Source: Cyclina sinensis
Taxonomy: Eukaryota > Mollusca > Bivalvia > Venerida > Veneridae
Assembly (NCBI GenBank): GCA_012932295.1
Contig: JAAONU010000019.1
Location: forward strand, 20,965,908-21,029,907
DNA: 64,000 bases
Direction: 5' to 3'
In this document: piece after piece, positions 44,901-57,849 of the stretch
Layout of the letters: each line of letters starts with the position of its first letter
Position numbering within the stretch: the first letter of the stretch is position 1
The notes under the pieces: generated by a model
Seen by the model: only the letters and a program-made list of their open reading frames with translations
Database searches by the model: none
What the model was told of the DNA's origin: nothing
Position numbers and translations under genes: made by a program

Positions 44901-46607
44901 TTTTCGCATTCCGTTGTATCTCCGTATTCGATTTTTTTTTCCAAAAATTGTATTTAGTTTTGTTGGTTTCGGGTTTATTGCCAGTTCTAAAAGTATTTCA
45001 ATAATATACCAGATTCTAACCAGTGTTCCAGGTTTATGAAACAGTATTTTACAAAATAAAATAAAAGTAGTAGAAACTAGTAAAAACTTTTGTTTGGTTG
45101 CAAATACACTTTTATAGTTATAAAATATACGAACATTTCACCTTTTAGAAAAGATATGTCTTCACCGCTTCGACTTCGCTCTTTAGGTCTGTGTATCTGA
45201 TTCCATTTATTTCTAGAGCAACAATCAAATAAAGATGTACGGATATAATCATTAAAAGTCCCATTCCTTTTGATCAAAATCAGTCCGGTGCCAGAAAAAT
45301 GCAGTCAGAAATTAATAATTATTATCAATAGTCCTTTTTTGCAAATATTTATGGATTGTTACAAAAAGCGATAAATTAATACCTAACAAGTAAAGGTATT
45401 ACAACATCAAGTTGGTATTTTTACCATACATGTATTTCGGACCACTTTATATATTTAGAATCTGAAAATCGCCTTATTTTATTAGGCAGATAAATGTCGA
45501 TGCGTTTTGTACAATCCAGTGTGTCACCTCTAACTTTTTGAAAATGTGAAGATGAAATTAACAAGAAATACCGAATAATTTTGTATGTATAATTAGAATA
45601 TACATGTCAATATTCCGTGGTACGGCAATTTTGAAAAAAATACTCCCCTGTAATAACGCCAGAATCTTTCAGATTTTGATTCAAGGTCCATTGTTATGAT
45701 GATATTTATCAAAAAAAACCTTTCCTAGACCAAAAATAGTCGAGGGACGCTGTTTTAATCAAAAGAAGTCCGAGTTGGTCAACCACCGTGATCTCGGACC
45801 CGTTAATTGGGAATTATTGATAAATCATTAAGCGCTTCTGATCGACAGTTGGACGTGATGGATTCTCTGCTCAGTTTGCTGCAAATTTCTAATTCACACT
45901 TTTATTACTTCGAAAATCTCTTAAAAACTGAATACGTCTTATGCAGACAGGGATAAACGGGAAGTAACTAATATGTGGTATATATGAGAAGAATAATTTG
46001 CTCTTAAAATATTAAACTTATTTAAGTAATTACTTAAGATTCTCGTGAAACTGAGGCCTAGAACAAATCTTTTGCGAACTGAGTATAGGTCCATTAAATT
46101 TTCGATATTAAATAATGTTTTAAATACACCTTAAAGGGAAAACTATGTAATTTTGCAGACACAAAAGTCGAAATGTCGAATAATAAGCAAGCATTTTATA
46201 GAAGTAATGTCGGATTTTATTGCTTGACGTTCGAGATACATTTATTGGTCAAACTCGACTTCAATCCATTTCAGATTATTTATCGTCGGTACCGATAGAA
46301 TTTTTAATCAGGTCAAATTAGGCATTAAAACGAAGAGAAAATGAAAAACCAAGTAGATTTCGACTTTTGAGTTAATTTTTCTACATTCAAATGATTTTGC
46401 CTTGATAGAATTTTTTTGGAATGAAATTTCTGTCGTCTTGAGCAAATAGCAAATAATGAAATAGACTTGGAAACTTTGTTACTCGTTCTGATTGTCCCCA
46501 TGTTTTTAAAACAACTGATTACTTGAATTAAAAAAAGTTTTTAGATGGCCGAGTGTGTCACTTTGTGTATTGTGATAAATGGACTGCAAACTGTGTGGCG
46601 AAGATTT
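44901..46607. other. Noncoding, AT-rich
   Basis: No gene supported. 46,277-46,295 carries the tatcgtcggtaccg word shared with dispersed repeats at 3.45 and 9.69 kb, here on the plus strand. Confidence 0.5.
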
Positions 46608-46835
46608 GGTTTTATTTCGGTTTAGCGCCAGTTTAACAGATAAGGTCATCTAGCGGCGGTCAGTCCACCTAGCCAGTATTCCCGGGTATCCAACCAGTTT
46701 ACTAACCAATTTCTCCGCAAGTGACTGACTACTTCCTCACTTGCTTCAGAGGTGATGGACAAATGACATACAGATCAATTAGCACGGAGAAATTTTGCCG
46801 GCCCTGATGGGGATTGAACCGGGATGCATGGCGAA
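46608..46835 (-). mobile_element. tRNA-type SINE, minus strand
   Basis: On the minus strand it starts with a tRNA-like B box (ggttcaatccc, at 46,811-46,821), continues gcaagtgaggaagtagtcag, cagtcacttgcggagaaatt, ggttagtaaactgg, gaccgccgctagatgacc, and ends in the SINE-style tail gcgctaaaccgaaataaaac. This layout is known from molluscan SINEs with a shared central domain (from memory). The 5' end with the A box is lost or unclear. Confidence 0.72.
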
Positions 46836-47088
46836 GAAAGATACGTTTAATTGAATGAAAAAGAAATTATACTTTGGTTTTAAAGAATCGGATTGCTTAA
46901 AAATCTAAATTGAAATACTATTTGTATGGTTAAGGACTTTTAACACTGGAAATTTTAAATAATGAAGTGATTAATTAGACTGGATGATGCGTACAAATTA
47001 AGGTAAGAATAATATTGCTTGTTTCAAAATACATTACTCATTACTATTCATGTATTGTAACACGTGACAATGATATCGCCTGTGTGTA

Positions 47089-47313
47089 CAGTGGCACATT
47101 TCTGACATGGGTGCGCCTATTTTATATCTTGTTCCCACGAGATATTATTTCGTTCCCACGAGATATTATCTTGTTCGCACGACATACTTATCTGTTCGCA
47201 CGATATTAATATCTCGTTCCCACAAGATAATTATCTTGTTCCCACAACATAATTAGCCAATCAAAAGCAGTAAAATTTATATAAAAAAGTACGTGAATGG
47301 ATATGTGCCACCG
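47089..47313. mobile_element. Mariner-type MITE filled with short hairpins
   Basis: The ends are CAGTGGCACAT (47,089 on) and ATGTGCCACCG (to 47,313), inverted with one change and flanked by TA on both sides (47,087-47,088 and 47,314-47,315). At 225 bp with no coding capacity, this fits a Tc1/mariner MITE. The interior at 47,128-47,253 is a run of about five units of the form tatctcgttcccacgagata, each a small palindrome (ATCTCG ttccca CGAGAT). Confidence 0.75.
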
Positions 47314-47590
47314 TACGTATGTGCTGTTTATGCTTTTTCTTGTGGTCACCAGATACCTTCCATCGACAAAGTAGAAAACAAAGAGACAACCGTTTGATCA
47401 GTAATACGTGATACTTCAGTAGTTCGTAAACCCTAGTAATTAACAACGATTTTGTTGTTGTTGTTGTTGTTTTTGTTCTGTTGTTGGTGCGGTTTTTTGG
47501 GGGCTACTATATTTTCTGATGCAGGTATTTTTTTCTATTTTTGCTTCTCAACGACATGGAGGCTGCCATTGATGTTTTACTTTTATCAAT

Positions 47591-48321
47591 GAAACAAATT
47601 AAAACATTGAATATATCATGTCTGAAACGCCATAGTAAATTAATACTTGATTAATACAAAAAAGAAATGAAAAATATCCAGTTCAGATGTAAACATATTT
47701 AATACAAGTGAAGACATCAATTATTATTTAAAAACATACAATATAAATTGATTATATCAAATAAAAATGGTGTACACATCTATTTATAGCGCGGTACGAA
47801 AAACTGGTCTATAAATAGCTACATGGAATTCAATAGCAACGATGTAAAGATTGCTTTGACATTGTCCTGCATAACATTTTCTTAGAAAAATAAACGATTG
47901 TTTGTTAAAAACTTAGATACAAAGCGCAGTCAAAACACGGTATAAAGGATTCCAATTCCTTGCGAAACTTGCTTGTAAATTCCTGATTTGCCAGATTTCA
48001 TCTGAAGTCTGACGCAAGTGGTGTCCCAATCGGGATTGGCTTAACATATACAAAACTGAATCGACAAGTTCTTAAAAAAAGAAATATATTGTTTAACGCA
48101 AAACTGGTCTATTGTGTTTTTATGCAAAAACAATGAGAAACACATTAGACAATGGTAATCAGACGCCGGTAGCTGACTGTTTTCCCGCAATATTTTGTCT
48201 GAAGACCAAAAATCGCGTTCTTTTGCTTACTTTGCAATACAAATGAAGCGATATACATCTACAAAACAAATTAAAACATTGAATATATTATGTCTGAAAC
48301 GCCATAGTAAATTAATACTTG
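47591..48321. repeat. Direct repeat pair, about 59 bp, 670 bp apart
   Basis: 47,591-47,650 and 48,263-48,321 both read aaacaaattaaaacattgaa tatat(c/t)atgtctgaaacgccatagtaaattaatacttg with one change. Inside, aaaactggtctat also occurs twice (47,800 and 48,103). No LTR features were found. It may be an old local duplication. Confidence 0.8.
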
Positions 48322-48694
48322 CGTACATGTATCTATATTATGAAGATAAAGTAAACCAATTCATAAATACCAAACAAAACAAACAAAAAATATTTCAAAA
48401 ATAACGATATACATGAAGATACTTTTGTGTTATAGAAAGCAGAAACTTAAACATCAAAGCTTTTTAAGCGCAGAAAAAAGCTATTGGCTTGATAGGAGGT
48501 GAGGGTCCATGCCGAGACACAAATCGATCATCAACCCCATGTTTGGAATCAAGAGAGTCTTCAAGCCATAGGAATAATATTGTTTTTAAACGTTAACAGA
48601 ATTTTAGCATTAACACAATAATGATCACGATATAAAGTTCATTCAGTCATTCACTTACTGCTTCATTTTTTCGTTCGTCTATTTGCTTGCTAAC

Positions 48695-48731
<37 letters not shown>

Positions 48732-49403
48732 TTTACTATACTGATACATTTGTATTTTAAAGATATAATATTTATGACTTTAAGACACAGAAAACCAGTA
48801 AGAAAGAGAGAACAATGGAAGAAAAAAAGGAAGTAAATTTGTTAGAATTGTTTTGATTTAATTTGTCCCTTTTGTTCTATGCTTTATGTCAGTAACTTAC
48901 TGTCTGCTCAAGAAATGTACGAAGATATTTTGACATGTGTTTTAAGGTTGTAATGACTTTCGGTAACAGCTGCGTAACATCAAAAAGTTTCGATCACTCC
49001 ATTGCCTTGCGTGAGTACAGTGTAACAAGTTTAAGTCAAATGGTCTTTCTTTCTTGATTTGATTGCCTTTTCCTTGTAAATGGTTTGAAAAGTTGGGAAA
49101 ATAAATCAGTTTTAAATCCGCACTACTTTTGACCGCGTTACTACACATACTTGTACTTTTTGCTGAACTCTTTGCCATTGTCATAGTCAAGTCTATTCTG
49201 TTTATATCATACGAATTCATTATCTCTGTTTTGACAGTGCATATGTGTAGAAATATGTGTGCACTGTAGTCTAATAAATTACTGATGTTTTAAAGGACGT
49301 CTCTCTTGATGTCTGTTTTTGATTTGCTGTACTAAAGACTGTCGGCTCATCGCCGAAAATCCAAAATTATAAAGAAAACTTACTGAAGGGAACTATTCTT
49401 GAG
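48322..49403. other. Noncoding; 3' flank of the SLC16-type gene
   Basis: Holds a (GATT)n microsatellite at 48,696-48,731. The 3' UTR of the minus-strand transporter should extend leftward from 49,403; I did not find a clear polyadenylation signal. Confidence 0.5.
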
Positions 49404-52400
49404 TCAAGATTCGGAATCAGTTGCTTCCTCTATATCAGCGTTAACTTCACTTAGAAGAGCATCATATTCTGTTATGACAGGTTCTGTTGAATCATGATTA
49501 CTAAACAAATTAGAACTTCCGTCAGTTTTCATCTCAGATCTTATTTTTGCTACATTTTCTCTCGACGTGCACACACCCGGTTCGAGGTTAGAATCTCTAA
49601 GCGTACTTTTATCAATTGTTATCTCGCATACTGTGTATATATCGTTGTTGCGATGGTTCTTCTGTCTGTATCTGTAATGTACTATTGGATAAACCATCAG
49701 ACCTGAGGAAAGCACCATACTGACCCCGGCTATGTAAAAGGACGAAGTATAGCTTCCTGTTGACGCTAACATCATCCCTGAAACGTACACCGGCATCATT
49801 AATTAGTTCTGTTTGATTTACTTTTACTTACTCCTAAAACCCAGTATTCATTGCATATAAAGAAATGAAAAGTGGTATATATGATTATATAGGTGTAAGT
49901 TCACAAGTTCAAGTAACATTATGCTGTAGTAATTACTGGGAAAGCCCGTTGAAGAATTACTTTGATCCAAGAACGACAAAGGCGTTGTTATAAGAACTAA
50001 AGAACTCACCTGCAAGCGGGCCGCCAATCAAATTTCCAGTTGCTTTGAATGGCAAACTAAAACCAACACCGTCGGCAAATCTGTCAAAACCAACAATAGA
50101 GTGGATGACGGCATGGATGAGAGCTCCAGACACACAATAAAAGAACCCGGCCAGTCCTGCTAGGATAAACATACTCATCTTTGAAAGACAAAATGGCGTT
50201 AGTCCTATCACAATGCCAGCAATCGTCAAGGCAACGGTGTAGAGAACGGTACAGTTTACTCTAGGATGATGCCCTAAAACACTGAAAAACGCCTTACCAA
50301 CTATGTTGCATACAGAATACGCAATCAAAAGAGTGCCAAAGTCTTTCCAAGTAAAACCTGCCTGTTTTGAGTACGAAGGCAAATACAACATGTAAATGAC
50401 TTGACCCAAATTATTAAACACATTGCTACAGCAGAAACAAATGAAAGACATTTTTCTGAAGACTGTGGAATTTATTGTTTTCTTTTTTGTAATTGACCCT
50501 ATGTTTCCTTTTTCAGAATGTAGCACGTGCACTGGTGAAGTATTATGATTGGCGTCGCATCCATGTATTAAAGGACACATCACACCGGCGCATGCGCAAA
50601 GATTAAATGTAATTGCACTTAGTATTAGCAACATGCCTCTCCATCCATACTTTTGATCAAGTCCTATAATGAGCTCGGCATATATAATAATACCAATGTT
50701 ATGTCCTACAGAAGATATTCCTGTTGCTATAGTTTTATATTTGTCGAAATAGATGTTCAAGGCAGTCATACAACCGGTGTAGTTGATACCAAAACCAAGA
50801 CCTGCAAACACAAGAATACGATTCAATCTTTCGTTTGTTCAAAACTCACTTGATTTCTTTACACTATCTGCTATTTTATATTTATAATAAGATCGGAACG
50901 GAATCTATGCAGAAGAAAAGCATTTTTGTTTCGTAACTAAGGATATAATTATAATTATACTGACAATACTAGACTGCACTGTAAAGTCAAGTCAAAATAT
51001 TTTCGTAACATATCGAAATCACGCTTCAGAATGCATTACCTGTAAGAACACCGTGTGAAAATATCAAGAATGTTAAACTTGTAGCAAAAAAGCTGAGAGC
51101 CAGTCCTCCAGCCGCCAGTAAACCACCAATAAATGCGCATGCGCGATACCCATATCTGTTGGTGAGGTAGCTTCCAAATGGAGCTGTAAAAAGATCACTT
51201 ATTTCATAGATTTTACAATTTACTTTCTTTGAAAATAAATAAATAGTAAGTCACCACATGGAACACATGGAAATTTCCATTTGAATGCTCATCTTAGTGG
51301 ACCAAAGAAAGCAATCATTTAAATACGTTAAAGTGCATGAAATGTATGCAAAAGGAATATCTGCATCGATTTTTAGCGCGTCTGCCTTTGAAGAAAAAAG
51401 TTGAGCTATTATTGTCACTGACCGTCATCGCAAAAACTTTAATGTAACCGATTTATCATAAACCATAGGGCTTAGAGGTTTGATATTTGATGTGTAGCAT
51501 TGTATAGTGGACCTCTACCAATCTGGTTCAAATGACCCCAGGATCAATATTTTCCACGCCCTGGGTCTTGTATATAGTTATACAAAAAAAAAACTTTGAA
51601 AATCTTATTTTCTAAAACGGCTTAACACAGAGCTCTATTATTTGATGTGAGGCATCCTCTAGTAGACCTCTACCAAGAGTGTTCATACTATGTCCCTGGG
51701 GTCAAAATTATCCCTAACCAAGGGGTCACTTGGTTTTGCATAAAATCATATAGGAAAAAACTTCTACCGGCAAAGCACATAGCCAAGAAGTTAACTGTTT
51801 ACTTACATAGGATAGATAGGTACTCTCCTGCCCCCTCCCCTGCAAGGGACCCACACCATCACCACCTCCACTCCACCAATTTTTTGGTTTTCATTTTTTT
51901 TTATTGTTTTTTGTTGTTTTTTAGGAGTAGGCAAGTTAACCCCCTTCCCCCTCACCCTCCCCGCAAACCCTGACCCGACCAGACTCTCCACCTTCAAAGA
52001 TTTGTTTTTTCTCATTTCTATTTTTGTAATGATGAGATGGTACTTGCTGCCTTCCCCCGCCCCCCACAAAATCAGGGATGAGAGGATACTTGCTCCCCAC
52101 TCCCAACTAGACCTCCACCCCACCACCACCACCACCCTAAAAAGAAAAAAATAATTTCCTTACTTTTCTTTCTTTGTTTTTTTGTGGGGAGGGAGGGGGG
52201 TCGGGGATAAGTACTTGCAAGCTTGTTTCCAATAAATAAAACAGTCTAGCGTTAGCGCTCACAGCGCTGCTCTTTTTAATTCATGAAAGTACTGTTTTAA
52301 GCACTTATATATGAATAAAATAAAATGTTTTATCTAGATTGCTAAATTCATGATTGAAACGTCGAAGTAACATCAGTAGCATTACTCACCAGACATGAAC

Positions 52401-52579
52401 CACATAGTAACCGGCAGACTGCATAACATCGACACTTTAACTGGGTCAGATCCATACGCGTCTTGGAAAATCACATAAAATAGTCCGCCAGAAAAACAGA
52501 TACCGCCAAGAATAGTCTGGCTGCATATGACACAGACCAGCACTACCCAGCCCCACCCACCATCTCTTCTAAGCTTCAT
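49404..52579 (-). CDS. SLC16 (monocarboxylate-transporter-family) protein, four coding exons
   Basis: Plasma-membrane transporter of the major facilitator superfamily. Exons (minus): 52,579-52,390; 51,183-51,040; 50,801-50,010; 49,777-49,404. All donors are GT and acceptors AG, every intron is in phase 1, and the joined frame is 499 aa, normal for the family. Residues 5-13 hold the N-terminal signature (DGGWGWVV); the second signature is YFDKYKTIATGISSVGHNIG (about 129-148). Twelve helices are expected; the long cytoplasmic loop after helix 6 is about 184-239. The C-terminal half has LAGMMLASTGSYTSSFYIAG and an acidic tail ending EEATDSES. The D...R pair that proton-coupled lactate carriers have in helix 8 aligns by eye with N277...K281, so a different substrate or mechanism is likely. 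The start is the first ATG in exon 1. Subfamily not assigned. Confidence 0.93.
51469..51815. repeat. Dispersed molluscan-type intron repeat, copy B (SLC16 intron 1)
   Basis: Same two-unit repeat as at 1-290. A preceding unit begins near 51,469 (gtgtagcattgtatagtgg acctctaccaa) and the next near 51,637 (gtgaggcatcctctagtag acctctaccaa), a period of about 158 bp. It sits inside intron 1 of the SLC16-type gene, and its left part lies just beyond the point where the duplication enters this window. Confidence 0.6.
51815..52215. repeat. C- and T-rich low-complexity tract, copy B
   Basis: Counterpart of 300-660, within SLC16 intron 1 close to exon 1. The G-rich part at 52,184-52,207 has four runs of three or more G (gggg a ggg a gggggg tc gggg), a possible G-quadruplex that is weaker in copy A. 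Confidence 0.8.
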
Positions 52580-52581
52580 TA

Positions 52582-52608
52582 TCACGCTCTGTGCAAATGG
52601 TCCACCAT
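52582..52608 (-). promoter_or_regulatory. Possible uORF before SLC16 exon 1, copy B
   Basis: Same eight-codon frame MVDHLHRA as in copy A. Its TGA (52,584-52,582) is followed two bases later by the main ATG at 52,579, because the copy A ATG is ATA here. Use as a uORF depends on an unmapped transcription start. Confidence 0.35.
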
Positions 52609-52639
52609 ACTAATCCTCCAAATGTTCACCAGCTAATGA

Positions 52640-54239
52640 AAGATAACATGCGACAAAACAATAAAAAATAAGTCGTCTTTAACTTCTAATTATTGAATTG
52701 TTTTAGTGACTTGATAACTTATGTATAAAATATAAGACACTAACTGCTTTCAACATAATCATACTGCCACAAGAGCACAGCTGGCAAAGCGGTCATTACA
52801 TTTATAACTAATAACAACAGTTTCTCTCTTACCTGACATCATATATTTTTAGATGCTACTTATCAATCATAACACATTTCAAATCACTTCTGCGACTGTT
52901 ATAAATTCAAAACACATTAAGCGTTCACAAAAATTATAAATTCAAAACACAGTGTTTCAATCACTTCTGGCACTACTACGAACGTAGCTTATAACGAGCT
53001 TGTACAAATCACACCTTTCAGAATCACACACTGTTGTTATACGCTTCATAAACTTATTTGTTTTTGTTGTTGTTGTTTTACTTACGATTTTATATTCTGT
53101 GTAACATTATCATCAACGAGTGTAACCTTATTTTATGCCGCTGCAAACACTGAAATAAAATATATACTAGTTTTATGTGATTATTGTCCGCTATTGACCT
53201 TCCGTTGATAGCCGTGCCATTTGATGCTAAGGTAGGGCGTATATTGATCAAACGCGCAGGTACAACAATCGATAAATAGACAGACTCATTACAATACGTA
53301 GACATGGTTAACACTTATAATTATTTCTGTGGACAATTATCAGTTACTGCCATCTCGAATTGTCTACTTGTATACAACCATGTACAGTACGTCATTTCTA
53401 ACTTACGAAAAGGACAGATTTATCTCAGATTCTACAACAAACATTAACTCATTAACGCCTAGCATCTACAAATGTAGACATAGGCAATTTCCGGCGTCTG
53501 ATCAGGGTCTACATTGTTTGCATAACGGACTTTCTTCCCTAAATTGATACCAGAAACCCTTTCAACTGAAAATAGATTCATCCAACTAACAAGAATGGCA
53601 TAATCCAATGGGCATAAATGGGTTGAAGATCAAGTTTTACTTGCAAAAATTAAATGTGCTGGAATAACTGGAAGTTAAAAACTATTATGTATTACAAATA
53701 TTCTTTCTAACGAGCTTGTAAATTTATAACAGTAGTTTGACATTCATTATATTTGTATTGAATTCGATGTAACGTCGATTTAGTGAAACTCTCAGCTTTT
53801 CCTTCAGATGAAGACATTGGGAAGAATTAAGCGGTTTGGTTAATGGATATGTTGATAAGAAGTATAACTGTATCACATAAGTAATTCCTGAAAACAGGGT
53901 AGATTTTATCTAGCTAATTGAAACTGGGCCTTTAGGGTGGATGTTGATTAAGTAGGATAATCACTTTCTTAGTGTCTATACTCCCGAACAAAAGTGTTCG
54001 AAAACATGTTCTTTACATCAGTTATGTATCTCTCAATATTACTATTTTTAGATGGAGGACAAGCAAAAAAATAAAAAGAGCAGTATAATACTTAAAATTA
54101 AAAAAAATCTTATTTAGAGACGGCAGATAAACATGTTTGCAGAAATCGTTAATTAGTTTATGACATCAAACTTTGCCGTCGTTTTTTCGATGACGTCAAA
54201 TGGACCAGATTATTCGTCACATCACATATATGATAATTA
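52640..54239. other. 5' flank and intergenic DNA, copy B
   Basis: Matches 1,090-2,130 and 2,940-3,220 of copy A. 53,800-54,120 is specific to copy B. No gene supported; promoter elements not identified. Confidence 0.5.
52865..52960. repeat. Short tandem repeat upstream of SLC16 exon 1, copy B
   Basis: Contracted counterpart of 1,320-1,575, with about two units of the ATAAATTCAAAACACA...AGCG motif. Confidence 0.65.
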
Positions 54240-54460
54240 TGACGACAAATACAGTTATGGCGTGGAGCTTTACAAGATGAACGTAAATGATACGTATGCC
54301 ATATGCAGAAATGGTGTGGGCGTAACACGATGAACATAGATGATACGTACGGCATATGCAGAAATGGCGTGGGCGTAACACGATGAACATAAATGATACG
54401 TACGCCATATGCAATAAAATTCTGGCGTGTTACACGATAAACGTAAATGATATTTTTTGT
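54240..54460. repeat. 54-bp minisatellite, copy B
   Basis: Only about four units (gatgaacgta/gatgaacata near 54,277, 54,329, 54,382 and 54,437), against about 26 in copy A. This is the counterpart of the 3.6-5.4 kb arrays. Confidence 0.88.
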
Positions 54461-57400
54461 TAGTGAAGCACAGCTTGCCATTTAATAAAGACATGGTATT
54501 CACTTCGCCCAAGTAAAGAGATAGACACTCTTTTCAAATATGGTTACCTTTCTCGAATTGTCTGCCTTCTGAATTTCCCATTAACATTAGTAACAAAATA
54601 GTTTTAACGATTATCATACTGCTTTTTATGACGTTATCTATCAATGTAATGTACTGTATACATGACATGTGAACATACTTGCATGATTTAAAATAAGTCG
54701 AATCGCAATACTCGATAAGTCATTATTGAACAGGACGACTAAATTCTTGAACAGTACTGCTAAATTCTTGAATACTACTGCTAAATTCTTGAACAGCATT
54801 GCTAAAATAATCTACTTACAGACGAATTCACACGTTTGTACATTCATACATATTCCGTTTGCAAACAATGTACTATAAACATCATCGCAGTTCACTCATC
54901 AAGTTTCCTATGCAAAATTTGATGTATATACTGTTTGCTTTTCACGCATGGTTTTCACCATGAATCGACATTTTATAACCTTGAATTACATTTAATATGC
55001 ATAGTCAACTTTTTTATCTGTAGTAAAAACTCTCCTTCATTTACTCATCTTCATCTTTTCACGATGTTTGTAACATCGTCAATTGATAATCTGTTTTTTT
55101 CAATTTAATATCCAGCTATTTCATTTAATTACATTATTAACCGATTCTAATGATTAAAGTATTAAACCAATGTTAATTAGGTTGTATTGTCGATATTAAA
55201 CGGTCACCTGTGTTTTTATGTATGTAGATTTGTCAATATCATATTTGAAACCTTTACACAGATATCAGCGGTATAACTTATGTTGGTAGGTCACCGTAAA
55301 AAAATTAGCCCCATCATGGTAGAAGTACATTTTAGTTTGTAAAATCCGGGTAAGAACGCAGAAAATTGAGATGTCGTGTCAAAAGGTCGACTATTCGTTA
55401 TTTTTGCTAAAACTTGTAGTACATGGCTATCAATGTTTAGACAAAAGTTATGTATTTTGTTTCACCAAGTTCCTGTTGTTAAACAAAAACATATCATTTA
55501 TTGAAGAAGATAAATTTCCTTCACGTGCGTTAGCATGCAGTTACGTACCAAAACAAACAACAAAAATCATCGTGAATTTGGTTTGAATTTCAATAACTTT
55601 TGTTAATGTATAAAAATGATACACCTGTTATTTGTTGGACAAAAATGTGTTCCTCAACCATACAAATATACGTATCTTACTTTTAGCTAGACTGCCGAAT
55701 TGTGAAAACATGACGTGATGTGAAAGGTGACTGGGGATAAATCGGTTATTCTACTAACAACGCCACACTAACGCCATACATAATGATAAATAAATTGTGT
55801 TACAGGTCAGTTATTCCATATACAGTATTAGATTAAGGTTTATTGAGGGAATCCATTCTACTGAATTATTAACAGATTTTACCTTTGCAACCGAGCATGG
55901 ATTATCGGTGAATACACAGGACATTGTCCTGAAGTTCATACAAATGAAATTTATAAAACCATAGGTTCAAGAAAAGGACACATACTGTAAGAGAATGTCA
56001 TGCAGGTATAGTATGAAAATTTCATAAATAAAAAGTCACTTGCCCAAGCTGGATTCGATTTTAGGTACACAAAGCGGACGCTATACTATGAAGTAGAAAT
56101 TCTCAAATACGTCTGATACATTAATTTTTATGATGTCTATTAGCTATGTTCATGCAGATAAAATCTGTCAGAAAGAGCGAAAAAAAGTATTATTGGCACA
56201 TAAAAGACCACACTTGTTTTTTTATGACTTAATCATATTATTGTGCGAAGCTAAATATTTCGACCTCAAATTAATTTTTATATCGACCTTAGTCAAAAGT
56301 CCTTCAACAATTATTATTATTTTTTACTGAAATGGTTTCTTTACGCTTGAGCTGTTTTCTGTATATCTTTTCAAAAACTAAGTTAGTCACGCCAGACATC
56401 ACGCCAGACATGCTACCTTAACAGAGCCTACACCTTTGCGCAAGACGGATAGCGTACTTTTGAATATTTGGCTGATTTAAAAAGCGACCATGCACATGAT
56501 GATCTGCGAAGTTAATATATACAACGTCGTTTAATTGTTTCAGTTAGTGTCAGCCTTTCGGTACACTTCTTCAATAACTTTTTGTGTACCTGTCTAATTT
56601 AACTTCCAGTTAAATTAATTTTGTGTCTGAGATCGAAGTTATAATCCAGAATGGAATACTTAAATTATTTCAACACACATGGGAAAGTCACGAGGTTGTT
56701 TATATGTTCAGCTTAATGATAGCTGGTCCTGAAAACGCGTAAATTTTGCAAAACAGCGTGATCTTACACCGCCCTTTCCCTAACGCCCTTTACGTCGCCT
56801 GTTAATAGAAGCTCTGACATCAGCAGCAATTGTTCTCGAAAGATTGATACGTTACAACTGAAAAAAGTTCAAACTGAAAAGGTTTTAAGCTAAAAAACAT
56901 TCAAGGAATAAATAATGTTTGCGCGAAAAAGTTTCGATATATATTTAGGATCCAAAGAGCCTTATTTCCGCCAAAAATTGCCTTCGTTCTTGTTCACCCG
57001 ATCTATATAGATACTTATAATTCTTAACATTGTTGTCTGACTAACTATTAATTGCCAATTTCTCCACAAGTGACTGGTTAACCGGTACCAACGATAAATA
57101 AACTCAATTAGAGACAAATAGTAACCTGTGTATTTCCTTTCCCCGCCTTTTTTACAAATAAATTGGATAAGGACCCACGTAAGAGCGGGCTTAGAGAATC
57201 TACCTATTTGCACTAGAAAGGCATGTCTGTAGCAAGAGAAGGACATGATATTGTTTATTTGTAAACTGACTAATCTACTACCTTTTATAATGTTTTCGAT
57301 ACCGGAATGTTCAAAAAGGCGTGTAAATTAGAATAGTGAACCGACGCAACATGGTTAAATGCTTTTACACGGAAAAGTTCCCTAAACATCCAGTTGTGTT

Positions 57401-57849
57401 ATACTAACAACAGGCTTGACCATGTTTATAACTGCAGTAAAGTACCACGGACGTATAAAACATGAAGATAATGTATTTAATATTTCGTGATTCACAGACT
57501 AATCGTTGTGCCAAAATATTTTGACACCTCTCTAAAGACATATTTCACAAGGCAGTCTGAAGGACAGCAATATGCCTCGGTGCATTAGCAAATGTTAAAA
57601 AGGTTATTGATGTTGAAAAGGAAATGTGAAGTGAAAAAAATGTTAATGTATGTATGTATGAAAAATGTTACTCACTGGACTTACACAATGGTTACACTCC
57701 ATTCATTAAAGTGATAGTACAATCCATGACAGGAAAAGGTCTGAGAAGAGTGAGAGTGAATTCGCCAGATTGGCACGACCAAAGTCTCAAGAAATTGCTT
57801 CCATGTGTTTAAAAGTTATGGAGTAGATACGAAATGCATGACCTAAACC
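54461..57849. other. Noncoding, copy B (empty Tc1 site included)
   Basis: Matches 5,548-10,450 of copy A without the Tc1-like element; the empty site is 56,938-56,943 (TATATA). Contains the 21-bp repeat (54,728-54,806) and the repeat fragment at 57,055-57,120. No gene supported. Confidence 0.6.

Noticed and set aside
47591..48321. LTR retrotransposon flanked by the 59-bp direct repeats
   Set aside because: Repeats are too short for LTRs, with no primer-binding site, polypurine tract or coding sequence between them.
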